Source: Ophthalmolycus amberensis
Lineage: Eukaryota; Chordata; Actinopteri; Perciformes; Zoarcidae
Direction: 5' to 3'
Assembly (NCBI GenBank): GCA_024529925.1
Contig: JAFEUB010000803.1
Span: 360,001 to 424,000 of the forward strand
Length of the DNA stretch: 64,000 bases
The notes below the pieces were generated by a model that searched no databases, had not been told where the DNA came from, and worked only from the letters and a program-made list of their open reading frames with translations. Positions within the stretch are counted from its first letter, which is position 1, and each line of letters begins with the position of its first letter. Of the stretch, positions 43,504-53,889 are shown one piece after another. The translations under genes and the position numbers were made by a program.

Positions 43504-44310
43504 TGTAAAAAGTTTGGTAAGAACCTGGAGTGATATTGTGTCCCACACAAATAAATAGCCCAGTTGACAAAACTTTCTTAGTCTGTGATAAATCACAGCT
43601 AAATAGTGTGAGTAATCACAACTCCCTGGCTTTTGTCTAGGTGAGAGACCTTCAGCTTGGTTTGCCCCCATACAGATACTGATATCAGGTATTGTTGAGT
43701 TCGAGAGCCTCTTAAACTGTGGGAGACCAGCCTTTCCAAAGAGTCAGTCGGTTTCAATTATAAACAAAAGTATTTAATACTTCTGAAGCTAAAACAGTCG
43801 CATAGTGAAGTACATTATCTACAGTTACATCGAATATGACCCGCTCACCCCGAAAGCGTTACACCCACACAGTGGAACCGGAGCAAGAGACTGGAAGTTC
43901 CTTCTCCCCCGCCTTACATAGTTGAAAAACATCCCACAAAGTTCCTATTGGCTAAATCCAGCTGGCTCCTCCTTCTCGCAGGACCCTCGCCCGGGCATGA
44001 CCTGTCTAGAAATCTATCTGGCCCTTACTTATTCAAAATACACTCAATGACTGTCTTTTATGGCTTAACACTTCTGTGATAAACATTCTATATAAAAGAT
44101 AAGAATTTGCAACTTTTGGCAAAAGCTTCATGTCTACAAATTCTACTAAGATACTCTTCTAGCTACTAATCCTAAAACACTTTTGATTATCCTAATTATG
44201 CATTTCCAAAACACTTCTGATTATGACAAATTATGAATTCTTAAATATGAATCATTAAACACTTCTATTATAATTTCTTAACACACAGTTCTACACTCAA
44301 ATTTCCTATA
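43504..44310 (-). repeat. ERV A 3' LTR
   Basis: An 807-base LTR: minus-strand start TATAGGAAATTTGAG (TGTAGG in the other copy), end AACTTTTTACA. Its first 113 bases are repeated at 53,493-53,605 with a few differences. A polypurine tract lies immediately upstream on the minus strand. Confidence 0.7.
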
Positions 44311-44404
44311 ACTCCCCCCTAACCCGCAGTCCACTGCGGGTTACACAACCCCAATGCCCTGGAAACACCTCCCCTACTCGTTCCAGGGAGAGTTTCCCTA
44401 TCTA

Positions 44405-45035
44405 TGTTGAGAATAAAACTCATGTTGAGGAGAAAACTCAGGTGAACAGACTTAGGTCGAGGCGTTTAGCTCAATTCAAGCAATAAGATTTATTTGTGAC
44501 AGAAGTATTATGTCCAGCAGTAATACGTGCACGGACCTAAAGCAAAGTAAACAAAAAGGCGCGTTTACAGAGAGCGCAAGCGGGGTATAGGTTCTTCGGA
44601 TGGAAGCCTATTGGTTGAATACAAAGTAGGAGGCGGATCTGTTTCTAGCTTTCAGACAGCCTCGTTGGAGCTCTGGGCATCTCCGCCCACACTGGCTCAC
44701 GTCCTGGGACCGCCTTCTCTGGATCATCAGTATGTGTGCATGTTGATGTAACAGCATATTGTTATGTTCGGCCGACTAGATAAGCTAGGCGCTAGATATG
44801 CTAGGGCGCCTTCTCTCTATCTCTAAGATGGAGCTGGCGGTTGAATCTGGTTCTCTGTAAGGCTCTGTGACATTTAACTGGGGCAAAAGCTATCCTTCAG
44901 AGTTCTAGTATTTCCCACTTTGTTCAGGCGAGCGCTAGAGTGCCCCGCCTGGAGTTTTTGACCTTCTTGCACTAGAACTTACATATCCACGTATAAGCTG
45001 TGTTTAACATTGAATGAATGTATATTTTATTTACA
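44405..45035 (-). repeat. ERV B 3' LTR
   Basis: A 631-base LTR with TG...CA ends. It has AATAAATC as the poly(A) signal about 80 bases from its end and an 18-base near-duplication (TGAGTTTTCTCCTCAACA and TGAGTTTTATTCTCAACA) at that end. The first 159 bases are present at 50,896-51,054 with two differences. Confidence 0.8.
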
Positions 45036-45081
45036 AATCCCCCTTTTCACACCTGCTTGGTGTGAATTCTATGTTTTGGAA

Positions 45082-45351
45082 CTACTCATTCAATGACTGT
45101 AACTCGATGTTTAGGTCCCTATCATCCGAATCGTCTGGATCGGAAGCTGGTGGGGTGCTACGTCTAGTTCGGGTGTGTGTCTGATACTTGGTTTCTAATC
45201 CCCAGATCAGGAGGGCAACTAGTATGCCCATACCCACCCCCATTATAGTTTTCTTCCCACATCCCACCCCTTTCCAGGTGAAGCGCTGCCGACCTCGGTC
45301 GGCGGGGTTTGCATAAGGGTCCCCTAGAGAGCGTCTAGACTCTCGATGCAT
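45082..45351 (-). CDS. ERV B short membrane-type frame at the env position
   Basis: A 90-residue frame from the ATG at 45,351 (it is open somewhat further upstream, overlapping the end of pol). It begins [17 protein letters not shown], has one hydrophobic segment ([17 protein letters not shown]) at residues about 35-52 and an acidic C-terminus ([10 protein letters not shown]). Position and overlap with pol match a retroviral env start. There is no surface subunit, no CX6CC motif and no fusion-peptide-like stretch, so it cannot be a complete envelope. It is either an env leader left after deletion or a separate small membrane protein. Confidence 0.45.
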   Translation of the reverse strand: MHRESRRSLGDPYANPADRGRQRFTWKGVGCGKKTIMGVGMGILVALLIWGLETKYQTHTRTRRSTPPASDPDDSDDRDLNIELQSLNE

Positions 45352-48300
45352 TTTCCAAATCAGTGCGAATTTCTCCCAGTGTTCTGGTTGGTACCGGTGC
45401 TGGGACACAGTGTGTCAGGTGGTGCCAAGGGGCGCCTGATTTGCCCTTGACCTGAACCGAGTGTGAAGTAACCTCCTTCACTTCGTACGGCCCAGTCCAC
45501 CTGGGGTCAGTCCACTTGCGCTTGTGAACTTTGACCCTGACCCAATCACCTACTTGTATCTGCTTTCCAGCTGCCGCTGCTTCAGGTACTGCTCGAGTCC
45601 TCTCGATCTCTTTGGAGAGAGCTTCAGTAAGAGAAGTTAGGGCACTCATATAGTCAGACATTTCAATCTGCTGTACATCCAGAGGTGGCATATGACCTCC
45701 ATCTCTGGGTGGACCTGGCATCGGCCGGCCAGTCATGATCTCGTGTGGGGAGAGATGTGTTTCTCCCCCTTTTCCGGACCTCATGGCCATAAGGGCCAGG
45801 GGCAGGGCCTCAACCCATGTTAATTTGGAGCCCGCGCAAACTTTGGCAATTTTGGCCTTAAGGGTCTGATTCGCTCGTTCCACCAGGCCCTGAGATTGCG
45901 GGTGATAGAGTGACCCGAATCGGTGTGTGATTCCCAGAAATTGCTCTACCTGTGCGAGCATGGTGTTGCTAAAGTGTGATCCGTTATCGGAGCGGATGCA
46001 TCTCGGTACTCCGTAACGGGGAATCAGTTCTGTCTGCAGCCACTTTACAACTGTCTGCGCGTCTTCTCTCTTGGTGGGAATTGCTTCCACCCATCTTGAA
46101 AATCTGTCTACCATTACCAAGATGTACCTCTTTCCCTGCACTCTGTTCTCTGGTCCCATATCTGTATAATCTATGCTGATGTCTTGGAAACAGGCTGAGG
46201 GCACGGGATAAGATCCCATCGGTGTCTTGAATGGTTTTCTTGAATTGTGATTGCCACAAATTTGACATTCATCGCAGAAGAGGAAAGATATCGCTTCCAT
46301 GTGCGGATGCCACCATAGTTGTTTTAAATTTTCCAATGTCCGTTTCTTTCCCTCGTGTGTAGGTCCGTGGGCCCCTGGTAGGAGTGCCGCACACAGTTCT
46401 GCTGAGGCGACCACTCTGCCGTCGTGGGCTCTCCACAGACCTTCTTTGTCTTTTGAGGCTCCTTTTCGTGTCCATTCGGACCATTCATAAGGTCCTGCTT
46501 TCTTTTGATGATCTTTGATGTGCTCGATGGTGAGCTCAGGTGGACCGGATGTTGGCTTCATAACCATTTGGCGAGGTGTGTAGCCTCCAGTTTTCTTGGC
46601 TGCTCTGTCTGCCGCGTCATTACCGGCGCTGATTCGTGATCTGATTGTGTCATGTCCTTTGCATTTCATGATGGCCACCCCCTTTGGTAGTTGGATTGCT
46701 TCTACCAGCCTTCTCATAGCTGCTTCGTGTTTTATGGGGTGGTCATTTGAAGTGGTGAAGTTGCGTCTTCGCCATACAGGGCCATCGATGTGGGCCGCTC
46801 CGTGGGCGTAAGCCGAATCTGTGAAGATATTTACAATTTTGTCCGTGCTCCACTTCAGAGCCTGAATCAGTGCTTCCACTTCCGCTAGTTGTGCCGAAGC
46901 GGGTTGCGGCAGTATCCCTGACTCCACTGTTTGGTGATAGCCTTCACTCTTCTGTTCCACCACTGCATATGATGCAATGTTCCCTTCTTCTCCTTTGTAG
47001 CAGCAACCATCCGTGTACAGCCAGGCTTCAGCTGTGAGGTGGGGAGTGTTCTGGAGATCCGGTCTCAATTTCTTTTCTTGTACTGCAACTTCCTCGCACA
47101 CATGTGGTTGTCCATCCGTGAAGTTAGCCGTCATATTTCTTGTGGCTGGCACAAAGGTGATGTGTGGCATGGTGCAAGCTTGTTGAATCTTTGTTTTCCT
47201 TGCGGCACTGAACGTGAATTCTTTACTCATCAGGAATGCCGCCACGCCATGATGCGTGTGTACTTCCAGTGGATGGCCCATGACAATATGAGAAGTCTTT
47301 TCAATCGCTTTTGCCACTGCTGCAACATACCTTGCGCACGTGGATTGACCGTTTTCCACAGCGTCAAGTTTTGATGAATGATACATCAGTACCTCTCTTT
47401 CACCCCCCTTTTTCTGGAAGAGTACAGCATTGAGTAGGCTGTGTCTTTCAGAAACATCAAGGTGGAACGGTAGGGAGTAGTCTGGGGACATGAGTGCGGC
47501 GGCATGTGCAAGTGCTTGCTTCAAGCGGGTGAAGGCTGTTTCACCCTCTGCTGTCCATGTGAGGTTGGCAGTAAGATTTCTGGTGCCCACTTCCTTCAAC
47601 ATCTCTCTGAGAATGGTGGTGTGGTTGGTGTAGTCTGGGATATGGGCTCGTGAGTAGCCTGTTAAGCCCAGAAATGAGAGGAGAGCGGCAACAGTGAGCG
47701 GTTGGGGATGTTGCAAGATGGTGGCCCTGTGCGTGTGTGACAGGCCGATCCCGTCTGATGAAACATTGCGACCCAAAAACAACACTTGGCGTCTGGTGAA
47801 CTGCACCTTTGCACGTTTGACCTTGTAGCCCTTTTCGGCCAATAGAGTGAGGAGTCGGACAGAGGAATCGAGGCAGAGAGCTGCTGACGTTGCTGCCAGA
47901 AGCAGATCATCAACATATTGAATCAGAACTACGCCTTCTGGGAGGGAGAGGTCAGCAAGATGAAGGCGTAAGTGGTGGTTGAATAGGCCTGGGGAGCACC
48001 TGTAGCCCTGGGGTAGGGAGGCATACGTATACTGCTGATCATTAAAGGTGAAGGCGAAGATGGGCTGAGAGTCTTTGTGCAGTGGGATACTGAAGAAAGC
48101 GTTGGCCAGGTCCACTACTGTGAAATGGGTGTGTGCAGGGCTCAAATTGCTGAGAGAGAGATGAGGATCTGGAACCGGATGACCTGTTGGAACTGTGATT
48201 TCGTTCACGGGGCGGAAATCCTGGACCATTCTCCAGCCTTTTCCTCCTGCCTTTGGAACCGGAAGTATGGGAGAGTTGAACTCTGATGAGGTGGGGTAGA

Positions 48301-49480
48301 TGACTCCGGCTTGGAGCAGGCCTTCAATAGTCGGCCAAATGCCTTCCAGTTGTTCTTGTTTCAGACGATATTGGGGTCTGTACACAGGAAGCTGATGTGG
48401 GTCTGTGAATGTGACTTTGATGGGTTCCGTAGTCAGGCGGCCAACGTCATAGGCCCCTGAGGTCCACAACCTTCCTGGGACCTGAGCCAAACAGGCAGTT
48501 GTAGCTGGATGATCTGAACACGATTTGCCATGGTGACGAGGCAAAGGGAGGTGCTCCGGTAAAGTGTGTTCAACAGTGTCAGGGGCTGTCCATCTCCACA
48601 TGGTCTCCTCCTTGGCTTTGAGCAGACCTTCAGTAGTGGTTGGTTCCCAAGTGAGAGTTAGTGCTCTCTTGATCATAGGCCCCAGACTTCTGGCCTCGTG
48701 GCCAAAACCAACAGCCAAAGTGACATGGGGTGATGAGTCCTCATCTAGCTGGTACCATGGGCGAAGGAAGGGAGATAGAATGACTCTTGATGCTACTCCT
48801 TCTTGGCCACAATAGATGTGTAGACACTGAATGGTGGGTCTAAGGTGAGACATGTTTTCATCCCAGTCTTCTGTGTAGGGGTCGTCAGGGTCTGGTGTGA
48901 CATTTAGAGTGCAATGGACGTGGTCCAGGGGAGTTTTGTATGGGAAAAGCTGAGTGATTTTTGGTTTGAGAATGTTGAACCAATATTGGATGGCAGGGGT
49001 TCGGGGGCCATTTTGAAGACAGCGTAGCCAGTAAACCTCTTCGTCTTTGGAGGACACCGTCTCTGTAACGGGAGCAAGGGAGAGAATGCGTACTGGCATG
49101 GACAACGTACTAGTTGGTGGGTTGGACGAGACATGGACACCGTCTTGGTTCATCCAGATGATCAGATTGAGGCGAGTCATCAGATCGCGTCCTAGCAGGT
49201 TGACTGGGCAGTTTGGAGCAGAGAGAAAGCTGTGCATGAGGGTTGCATCTTGAAATGTGATGGGGAGAGGGGTGGTGTAAACTTGTCGAACTGGAGTGCC
49301 AGAGACTCCCACCACTGACACAAACCGGTCCGACAACGGCTGCGTAGTCATCACACTCGAATAGGTGGCTCCAGTGTCGACGAGGAAGATGTGATCCTGT
49401 CCATTTACTGAGCACCCGATTAAGGGTTCGCTGGTGAGGCCGAAATGTAGAGTGTGTGACGCCAGTGATTGAGGGGCGTG
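45335..49480 (-). CDS. ERV B protease-reverse transcriptase-RNase H-integrase
   Basis: A continuous open frame of about 1,380 codons directly after the gag stop, in gag's frame. Protease active site D-T-G-A-T lies near 49,380. Reverse transcriptase has [23 protein letters not shown] and the catalytic YVDD at 47,906-47,917. RNase H shows YTDGCC, EVEAL, TDSAYA and NDAADRA, i.e. all four acidic residues. Integrase shows an HHCC finger (HGPTHEGK... then CDECQICG), a D-D-E core ([23 protein letters not shown]) and a [11 protein letters not shown]-terminal motif. No lesion is visible in these motifs. The enzyme would copy and insert the proviral genome. As the stop separates it from gag, expression would require readthrough. 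This is one of the youngest-looking frames in the window. Confidence 0.9.
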   Translation of the reverse strand, partial: HAPQSLASHTLHFGLTSEPLIGCSVNGQDHIFLVDTGATYSSVMTTQPLSDRFVSVVGVSGTPVRQVYTTPLPITFQDATLMHSFLSAPNCPVNLLGRDLMTRLNLIIWMNQDGVHVSSNPPTSTLSMPVRILSLAPVTETVSSKDEEVYWLRCLQNGPRTPAIQYWFNILKPKITQLFPYKTPLDHVHCTLNVTPDPDDPYTEDWDENMSHLRPTIQCLHIYCGQEGVASRVILSPFLRPWYQLDEDSSPHVTLAVGFGHEARSLGPMIKRALTLTWEPTTTEGLLKAKEETMWRWTAPDTVEHTLPEHLPLPRHHGKSCSDHPATTACLAQVPGRLWTSGAYDVGRLTTEPIKVTFTDPHQLPVYRPQYRLKQEQLEGIWPTIEGLLQAGVIYPTSSEFNSPILPVPKAGGKGWRMVQDFRPVNEITVPTGHPVPDPHLSLSNLSPAHTHFTVVDLANAFFSIPLHKDSQPIFAFTFNDQQYTYASLPQGYRCSPGLFNHHLRLHLADLSLPEGVVLIQYVDDLLLAATSAALCLDSSVRLLTLLAEKGYKVKRAKVQFTRRQVLFLGRNVSSDGIGLSHTHRATILQHPQPLTVAALLSFLGLTGYSRAHIPDYTNHTTILREMLKEVGTRNLTANLTWTAEGETAFTRLKQALAHAAALMSPDYSLPFHLDVSERHSLLNAVLFQKKGGEREVLMYHSSKLDAVENGQSTCARYVAAVAKAIEKTSHIVMGHPLEVHTHHGVAAFLMSKEFTFSAARKTKIQQACTMPHITFVPATRNMTANFTDGQPHVCEEVAVQEKKLRPDLQNTPHLTAEAWLYTDGCCYKGEEGNIASYAVVEQKSEGYHQTVESGILPQPASAQLAEVEALIQALKWSTDKIVNIFTDSAYAHGAAHIDGPVWRRRNFTTSNDHPIKHEAAMRRLVEAIQLPKGVAIMKCKGHDTIRSRISAGNDAADRAAKKTGGYTPRQMVMKPTSGPPELTIEHIKDHQKKAGPYEWSEWTRKGASKDKEGLWRAHDGRVVASAELCAALLPGAHGPTHEGKKRTLENLKQLWWHPHMEAISFLFCDECQICGNHNSRKPFKTPMGSYPVPSACFQDISIDYTDMGPENRVQGKRYILVMVDRFSRWVEAIPTKREDAQTVVKWLQTELIPRYGVPRCIRSDNGSHFSNTMLAQVEQFLGITHRFGSLYHPQSQGLVERANQTLKAKIAKVCAGSKLTWVEALPLALMAMRSGKGGETHLSPHEIMTGRPMPGPPRDGGHMPPLDVQQIEMSDYMSALTSLTEALSKEIERTRAVPEAAAAGKQIQVGDWVRVKVHKRKWTDPRWTGPYEVKEVTSHSVQVKGKSGAPWHHLTHCVPAPVPTRTLGEIRTDLENASRV

Positions 49481-50881
49481 TCAATAGGGAGGACTGTTGT
49501 AGCCTCCAGGCCATTGTTGTTGGCTACTTGCCTGTGTGGCATGGGCCCCGCCTTGGGGACCATGTCCCTCGTCCCAAGGAGCCTGATGGGCCCCTTGCTG
49601 TGGTCTTTGTCCGTCATAGCCCCGTCCGCCTCCTCCTCTGGAGTATTGTCCTCTTCCTCTCTGTGTTTGCTGCGGTGCTGACATGCAGTCTCTTGCGAAG
49701 TGTCCTGGTTTCCCACAGTTGTAGCAGAAATAGGACGCTCCTCTGCCTCCAGGCGCTCCTCTTCCTCTGGCTCCTCCTCTTCCACCCCATTGGCCCTGAG
49801 GGACCCATGGGCGTGACTGTTCACTGCCTGCTGACAACATAGCCATCATGACCTCCAGTGGGACAGAGGGAGTAGGTGCCGTTGGAGGTGGAGCCGGTGC
49901 AGGTTGGACTACCAGCTGTTGTTGCTGTTTAGCCTTAGATTTCGTGGCGGCCTCAGCCGCGTCGTGTTCTTTGAGTTGTTTCTTGAGTAGGGCCTTCTGC
50001 AAGGTCTTCATTTCTGTGTCGCTACCAGCCTCAGTTTGAATGTGCTTAGAGAGGTAATGTCGGAGCTGGGCGTTCCACATGTCTTGTGTCATTTCTTCTA
50101 GGCCAACCACTGCGTCCATGCACTGGCGAGGTCCATCAGGGAGGCCTCGTTTTACCATTGTGCGCCATAGTGCCACTGTGGTAATGCTTGCATCATGGGG
50201 CTCTCTGAAGGCCTGGCGCCACACTCGTTCTGCTCTGGCCAGATACAGGGGCGGGGGCTCTGCCGGGGCCCAGATGAATGCTGCCACTGCGCCTTGGTTC
50301 ACTGGAGTGGGGAACTTAGTTCTGAGCTCCTGCCACAATGCTGTACGATATTGATCAAAGGGGTCGGCATCTGGTGCCACACCAGCGCCTGCCCAGTGTA
50401 GTAGGGCAGTACACTGGGTTGGGTCCAGACAGCGGGAGAGAAGTGCTCTCAGGTCGCCCACTGCCAGCTGGCGGCCAGCTGTCAAAGATTCCGTGAGCTC
50501 AATCCACGGATCGGCTCCTGCATGGAGGGATGGAAGCTGTTGTACCATGCTGGTCATGTCTGCAAACCCAAAAGGCACAAATTGGACACGCAGTGGGTGC
50601 GCGAGAGTGGGGGCTGCTCTCAGGGGATATTCACCGGCTTCACTCTCTTCTGTTTCTTTTTTGGGGGCCGGGCCCTGGGACCGAAGGTGATACTGGGGGC
50701 GGGGAGCTCCAGCCCCTACCATGAGGGGGGTGACTTTTCCGTGTAGAGTGCCCGTCACCTCATATGTTGACCGCTTCACCGGTGCTCCTTGGTTGCTGGT
50801 CTCTCTGCCGTAGCCCATAGCTGAGGCTATAGTATGTTGTAGTTCTGCAGCCCCTTCTCGCACGACAGAGAGCTGCTCCAT
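49481..50881 (-). CDS. ERV B gag
   Basis: Structural polyprotein of about 466 residues from the ATG at 50,881 (MEQLSVVREG). The frame is open further upstream into the LTR stub. The middle holds the capsid-like part (DPFDQYRTALWQEL, VALWRTMVKRGLPDG), then a Gln/Pro-rich linker, and the nucleocapsid with one CCHC knuckle CYNCGKPGHFARDC near 49,685-49,727 embedded in RGRG-type basic repeats. The frame ends in TGA at 49,481-49,483 and protease continues in the same frame. No internal damage was seen. The capsid region is recognisably related to ERV A gag at 52.2-53.2 kb. Confidence 0.85.
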   Translation of the reverse strand: MEQLSVVREGAAELQHTIASAMGYGRETSNQGAPVKRSTYEVTGTLHGKVTPLMVGAGAPRPQYHLRSQGPAPKKETEESEAGEYPLRAAPTLAHPLRVQFVPFGFADMTSMVQQLPSLHAGADPWIELTESLTAGRQLAVGDLRALLSRCLDPTQCTALLHWAGAGVAPDADPFDQYRTALWQELRTKFPTPVNQGAVAAFIWAPAEPPPLYLARAERVWRQAFREPHDASITTVALWRTMVKRGLPDGPRQCMDAVVGLEEMTQDMWNAQLRHYLSKHIQTEAGSDTEMKTLQKALLKKQLKEHDAAEAATKSKAKQQQQLVVQPAPAPPPTAPTPSVPLEVMMAMLSAGSEQSRPWVPQGQWGGRGGARGRGAPGGRGASYFCYNCGKPGHFARDCMSAPQQTQRGRGQYSRGGGGRGYDGQRPQQGAHQAPWDEGHGPQGGAHATQASSQQQWPGGYNSPPY

Positions 50882-50895
50882 TGTAGTTGGTCTAC

Positions 50896-51054
50896 ACTGG
50901 GGCAAAAGCTATCCTTCAGAGTTCTAGTATTTCCCACTTTGTTCAGGCGAGCGCTAGAGTGCCCCGCCTGGAGTTTTTGACCTTCTTGCACTAGAACTCA
51001 CATATCCGCGTATAAGCTGTGTTTAACATTGAATGAATGTATATTTTATTTACA
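50896..51054 (-). repeat. ERV B 5' LTR stub
   Basis: Only the first 159 bases of the LTR (U3 side) are present; 157 of 159 match the 3' LTR. The gag ATG lies 15 bases after the break, so R, U5, primer-binding site and leader are missing. Confidence 0.8.
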
Positions 51055-51498
51055 TCTAACTAAACAATAGCAAACAACAATTCAAGCATACAGATATCTT
51101 CTCAAGTACCCCTATCCTATCTGATTCAGCCTACGCTTGCCTCACTAACACAAAAACAGTCGAGTCCGGTTGAAGTCCACTGGCATCCAGGTGGTGGGGC
51201 TGGTGTTGGTGGGTTCAGCATACAATCTGAGGACTAGAGAAAAAATCCTGAGAAGCCTTGACTGTTCTTTTACACTTGACAAAATTACATTTCTTAATCC
51301 TTGCACCCTAAAATCCCATTATAACCCAATAAAACAAAAATTTCTCAAAATACTCATTCAAAACTTTCCCAAGTTTCCAATACTTCACCAGATGTGTTTT
51401 AGAGGTCCATCTGGGCCTTATCAGGTCCTTCAGGATCTCCGAGAAGATGTTCAGGAGCTGCTTGTGAAGTCCTGCTATGGCATCGCTGGTGGCCTCAT
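51055..51498 (-). other. ERV A region between env and the ERV B insertion
   Basis: Follows the env frame on the minus strand. A stretch near 51,400-51,490 could encode part of an envelope cytoplasmic region, but I see no motif to support this. Confidence 0.35.
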
Positions 51499-52125
51499 CT
51501 AGACTGTGGCCATCAGAAGCTCCAATTCTTCCTCATCCTCGACACATAACTGATTGCCCTGTATATGCGTCTTGCTAATTGTTGAAGCAATAAACCCCTG
51601 TAGAAGTCCACGGATGCAAGGGAAACCGCATCCACAAACAACTAGTAGGCCTACGGCAAAAACACGCCACAAACTACACAAAGAGTAGTTACGATTGACA
51701 AAAATGCATTTTTCCATTTGCCAAACACACCCTCCAACCAGTCGGTGAGTGAATTAGTGACACCAGAGTTCTCCGCTAGTTCTTGGCTGAGTGCTGTCAA
51801 TCCAGCCAGCGCCCTGGTCACCGATCCATCAGGAGCTGTGTTATTTGGAATGAAAGTACAGCAAGCAGACCCAAACATCTTGCAAACACCACCTTTCTCA
51901 GCTAAAATCATCTAATGCCATTCTGTTCTGCAAGGTCATTAAACTAGTCTTCGCCAGCTGTGCATGCTGTCCTGATATGGCGTCCCTGGTGAACTTTACA
52001 AAACGCTGTTGGTCATAGTAAATGTAGTTGATCCAATCAACATTTTTATTGATTGACACCCTTTGAGAGAAAACAGATTCTAAATCTGCTGCTATTTGAT
52101 TTCTGGCTTTAAATTCATTAGACAC
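51499..52125 (-). pseudogene. ERV A envelope transmembrane subunit, damaged
   Basis: Three consecutive minus-strand frames cover the ectodomain and anchor of a class I (gamma-type) envelope TM protein. The first has an extended helical-type region ending in QNRMALD; the second contains the C-x6-CC motif (VCKMFGSACC) and a following amphipathic part; a hydrophobic anchor with VFAVGLLVVCGCGFP lies in the third. Frame breaks occur near 51,905 and 51,690. The surface subunit, cleavage site and fusion peptide upstream are absent. In a complete virus this subunit would drive membrane fusion; here it is a non-functional fragment. Confidence 0.75.
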
Positions 52126-52230
52126 CCCCCTTTGTACCCTTAGGTCATCTATGTATCTTGGCTATAAAATGAACCTCCCATTGTCCAGTCCCCCCTGCTA
52201 GTCAGCACCACTTACACCTGTGGACCTCAT

Positions 52231-53191
52231 CTACAGCCAGCTGCCTGGTGATACAATAGGCGACTGCTTTCTCCTGTCAGAGGCCACCTGTGAAAACAAA
52301 ACTTGACTCAGGTTAGTTAGCGCCCTTGTATATTCTATTGGTCTACCTACAGGTCTTTCATACCCCCCTCTGTAGTTACCTCTCCCTCTGGTGAATGCAC
52401 GTGCACATCCTCTGCCTCTGTAATGTGGTGGAGGTTGGTAGTACACCACTGTGGGGGCCGGTTCTGCTGGATTTGGTTGGTATGAGGTCGGGGGTGCAGC
52501 TGGATATTGGGGCTGTTGAGAGGCCTGAGCCTTGGCTACGGCCATCTGATTCTTGGCCTGATGTTTTCTACTTATTTCTCTGTCGGCCTCCACTATTTGA
52601 AGTTTCAGCAGGCGCTGCGTCATTCTCTTCAGATCTTCCTGTCCACTTGTCTCCTCAGTTTGATGTCTTTGGTTGTGGTGAGTGAGGTGTTCCCTCCACA
52701 TGGCATCTTCCATGTTGCTCAAGCCTACCACTCCTCCCAGCGCTGTTTGTACTGGTAGGGGCAGGCCCTTCTGCACAGTGTGTCGCCATACTACAGTGGT
52801 GGCTTCATTGCCGTCATGTCTCCCCCCTGTGGCCTCATGCCACTCTTCTTCAGCTCTTTTTAGATACTGATGCAGCTCTTCTTCTGGTTTTATCTTCAAT
52901 CCACTGAGGGAAGTTATGTTTGGTTTCGTGGGCCAGATGCTTCTCATAGTTTCCCAGTAGATTCCTCGGAAGTTGTCGAATGGGGTCTGGTCCACTCTGC
53001 GGGCCGTTCCCGTTCCCGTAGATTATTCTGCACTTCTTCCTCCCATATGGCAGGAGAGGTGCGAGAAGCTCCGTCTGCCCGTGTGCTTCTGTCAGCACCG
53101 ACGGGTATACTGGTGTGTAGACAGGGTTGTCAGGTCTGGGGGTGGTGGTCTCTTTCAGGACCTCAGGTAGTCCCACAGTACTAAATACCAA
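52231..53191 (-). pseudogene. ERV A gag, frameshifted and lacking a zinc knuckle
   Basis: Two overlapping frames: 53,191-52,850 is the N-terminal part and 52,995-52,231 the capsid part (TPFDNFRGIYWETMRSI, TTVVWRHTVQKGLPLP), followed by a Gln/Pro-rich linker and an RGRG-type basic segment. A frameshift lies near 53,000. The capsid wording parallels ERV B gag (ALWRTMVKRGLPDG), so the two elements are related. No CCHC knuckle follows, and pol is missing; the frame ends where env sequence begins about 100 bases later. Confidence 0.7.
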
Positions 53192-53492
53192 AAAAATGTG
53201 AGTAGCACCTATACTAAAACAGTTTTAAATGTGGATTTATCTCTACAACAAAATTGCACACTACATATCCCCCCCTTTGCCACGATAGCTCTGCCGTAGG
53301 AGATCACGTGGCAACCACCTAGGTGCATTCATACATCATTTTGTAATGATTGAATCCCCTTGTACAGATTACCAGGAACCGCGTTGTTCCTGTAGACAGT
53401 GAAGTGAGTCCGAGTTGCTGCCAGTCAGACATGTCCTCCCACACCAGTCCCGGGCCACGTACCAGACCTCATGTGGAATCAATCCCCTGACA
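53192..53492 (-). other. ERV A leader region
   Basis: Lies between the LTR stub and gag. No primer-binding site could be fixed with confidence. Confidence 0.35.
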
Positions 53493-53605
53493 ATGCATTT
53501 CCAAAACACTTCTGATTATGACTAATTATGAATTCTTAAATATGAATCATTAAACACTTCTATTATAATTTCTTAACACACAGTTCTACACTCAAATTTC
53601 CTACA
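53493..53605 (-). repeat. ERV A 5' LTR stub
   Basis: Only 113 bases matching the start of the 3' LTR (44,198-44,310), beginning TGTAGGAAATTTGAG on the minus strand. The rest of the LTR is missing. Confidence 0.7.
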
Positions 53606-53889
53606 GTATCGGTCCCACACTAACTCAAATAGCTGGATCGGTTATCAGTGGTATCGGATTAAGTACATGTATATCCATGTATTCATTTATTAATTAACCC
53701 ATATACCAGGAACAGTGCACACTAATCAACATTTTAGTTTCCACCTCAATGTAAATGTGCCAGTTAGCTAGAGAGCTCATTTTTGTCTGTAGTCCCCTGG
53801 GCAGGTTATTACAGTTTAGTGGCCTATTATCAGCACAATAATACAGCAATCACTATATCTACACAATACAACACAATATAATACAATTA
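53606..53889. other. Unassigned DNA
   Basis: Words GTATCGGTCCCACAC and GTGGTATCGGATTAAG resemble a fish hAT-type repeat interrupted by ERV A, but no ends were defined. Confidence 0.3.

Larger units (their letters stand above)
44405..51054 (-). mobile_element. ERV B: younger class I endogenous retrovirus nested in ERV A
   Basis: A 6,650-base provirus flanked by the 4-bp duplication TCTA (44,401-44,404 and 51,055-51,058). Minus orientation: 5' LTR stub (51,054-50,896), gag, pro-pol, short frame at the env position, polypurine tract AAAAGGGGGATT (45,036-45,047), full 3' LTR (45,035-44,405). Gag and pro-pol frames are open. The 4-bp duplication, the single stop between gag and pro-pol in the same frame, and one CCHC knuckle suggest a gamma/epsilon-like (class I) group. 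Confidence 0.85.
43504..53605 (-). mobile_element. ERV A: older class I endogenous retrovirus, host of ERV B
   Basis: In minus orientation: 5' LTR stub (53,605-53,493), leader, gag (53,191-52,231), env transmembrane part (52,125-51,499), then the inserted ERV B, a polypurine tract (GGGTTAGGGGGGAG, about 44,311-44,324) and a complete 3' LTR (44,310-43,504). No pol is present. No target duplication was found (left flank TTACAG, right flank GTATC). Confidence 0.75.

Noticed and set aside
49420..50746. Plus-strand frames across gag (up to 128 codons)
   Set aside because: Shadows of gag and pol on the minus strand, caused by GC-rich low-complexity linkers.
43497..53610. Target-site duplication of ERV A
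   Set aside because: Flanks TTACAG and GTATC do not match under any small shift of the LTR ends that I tried.
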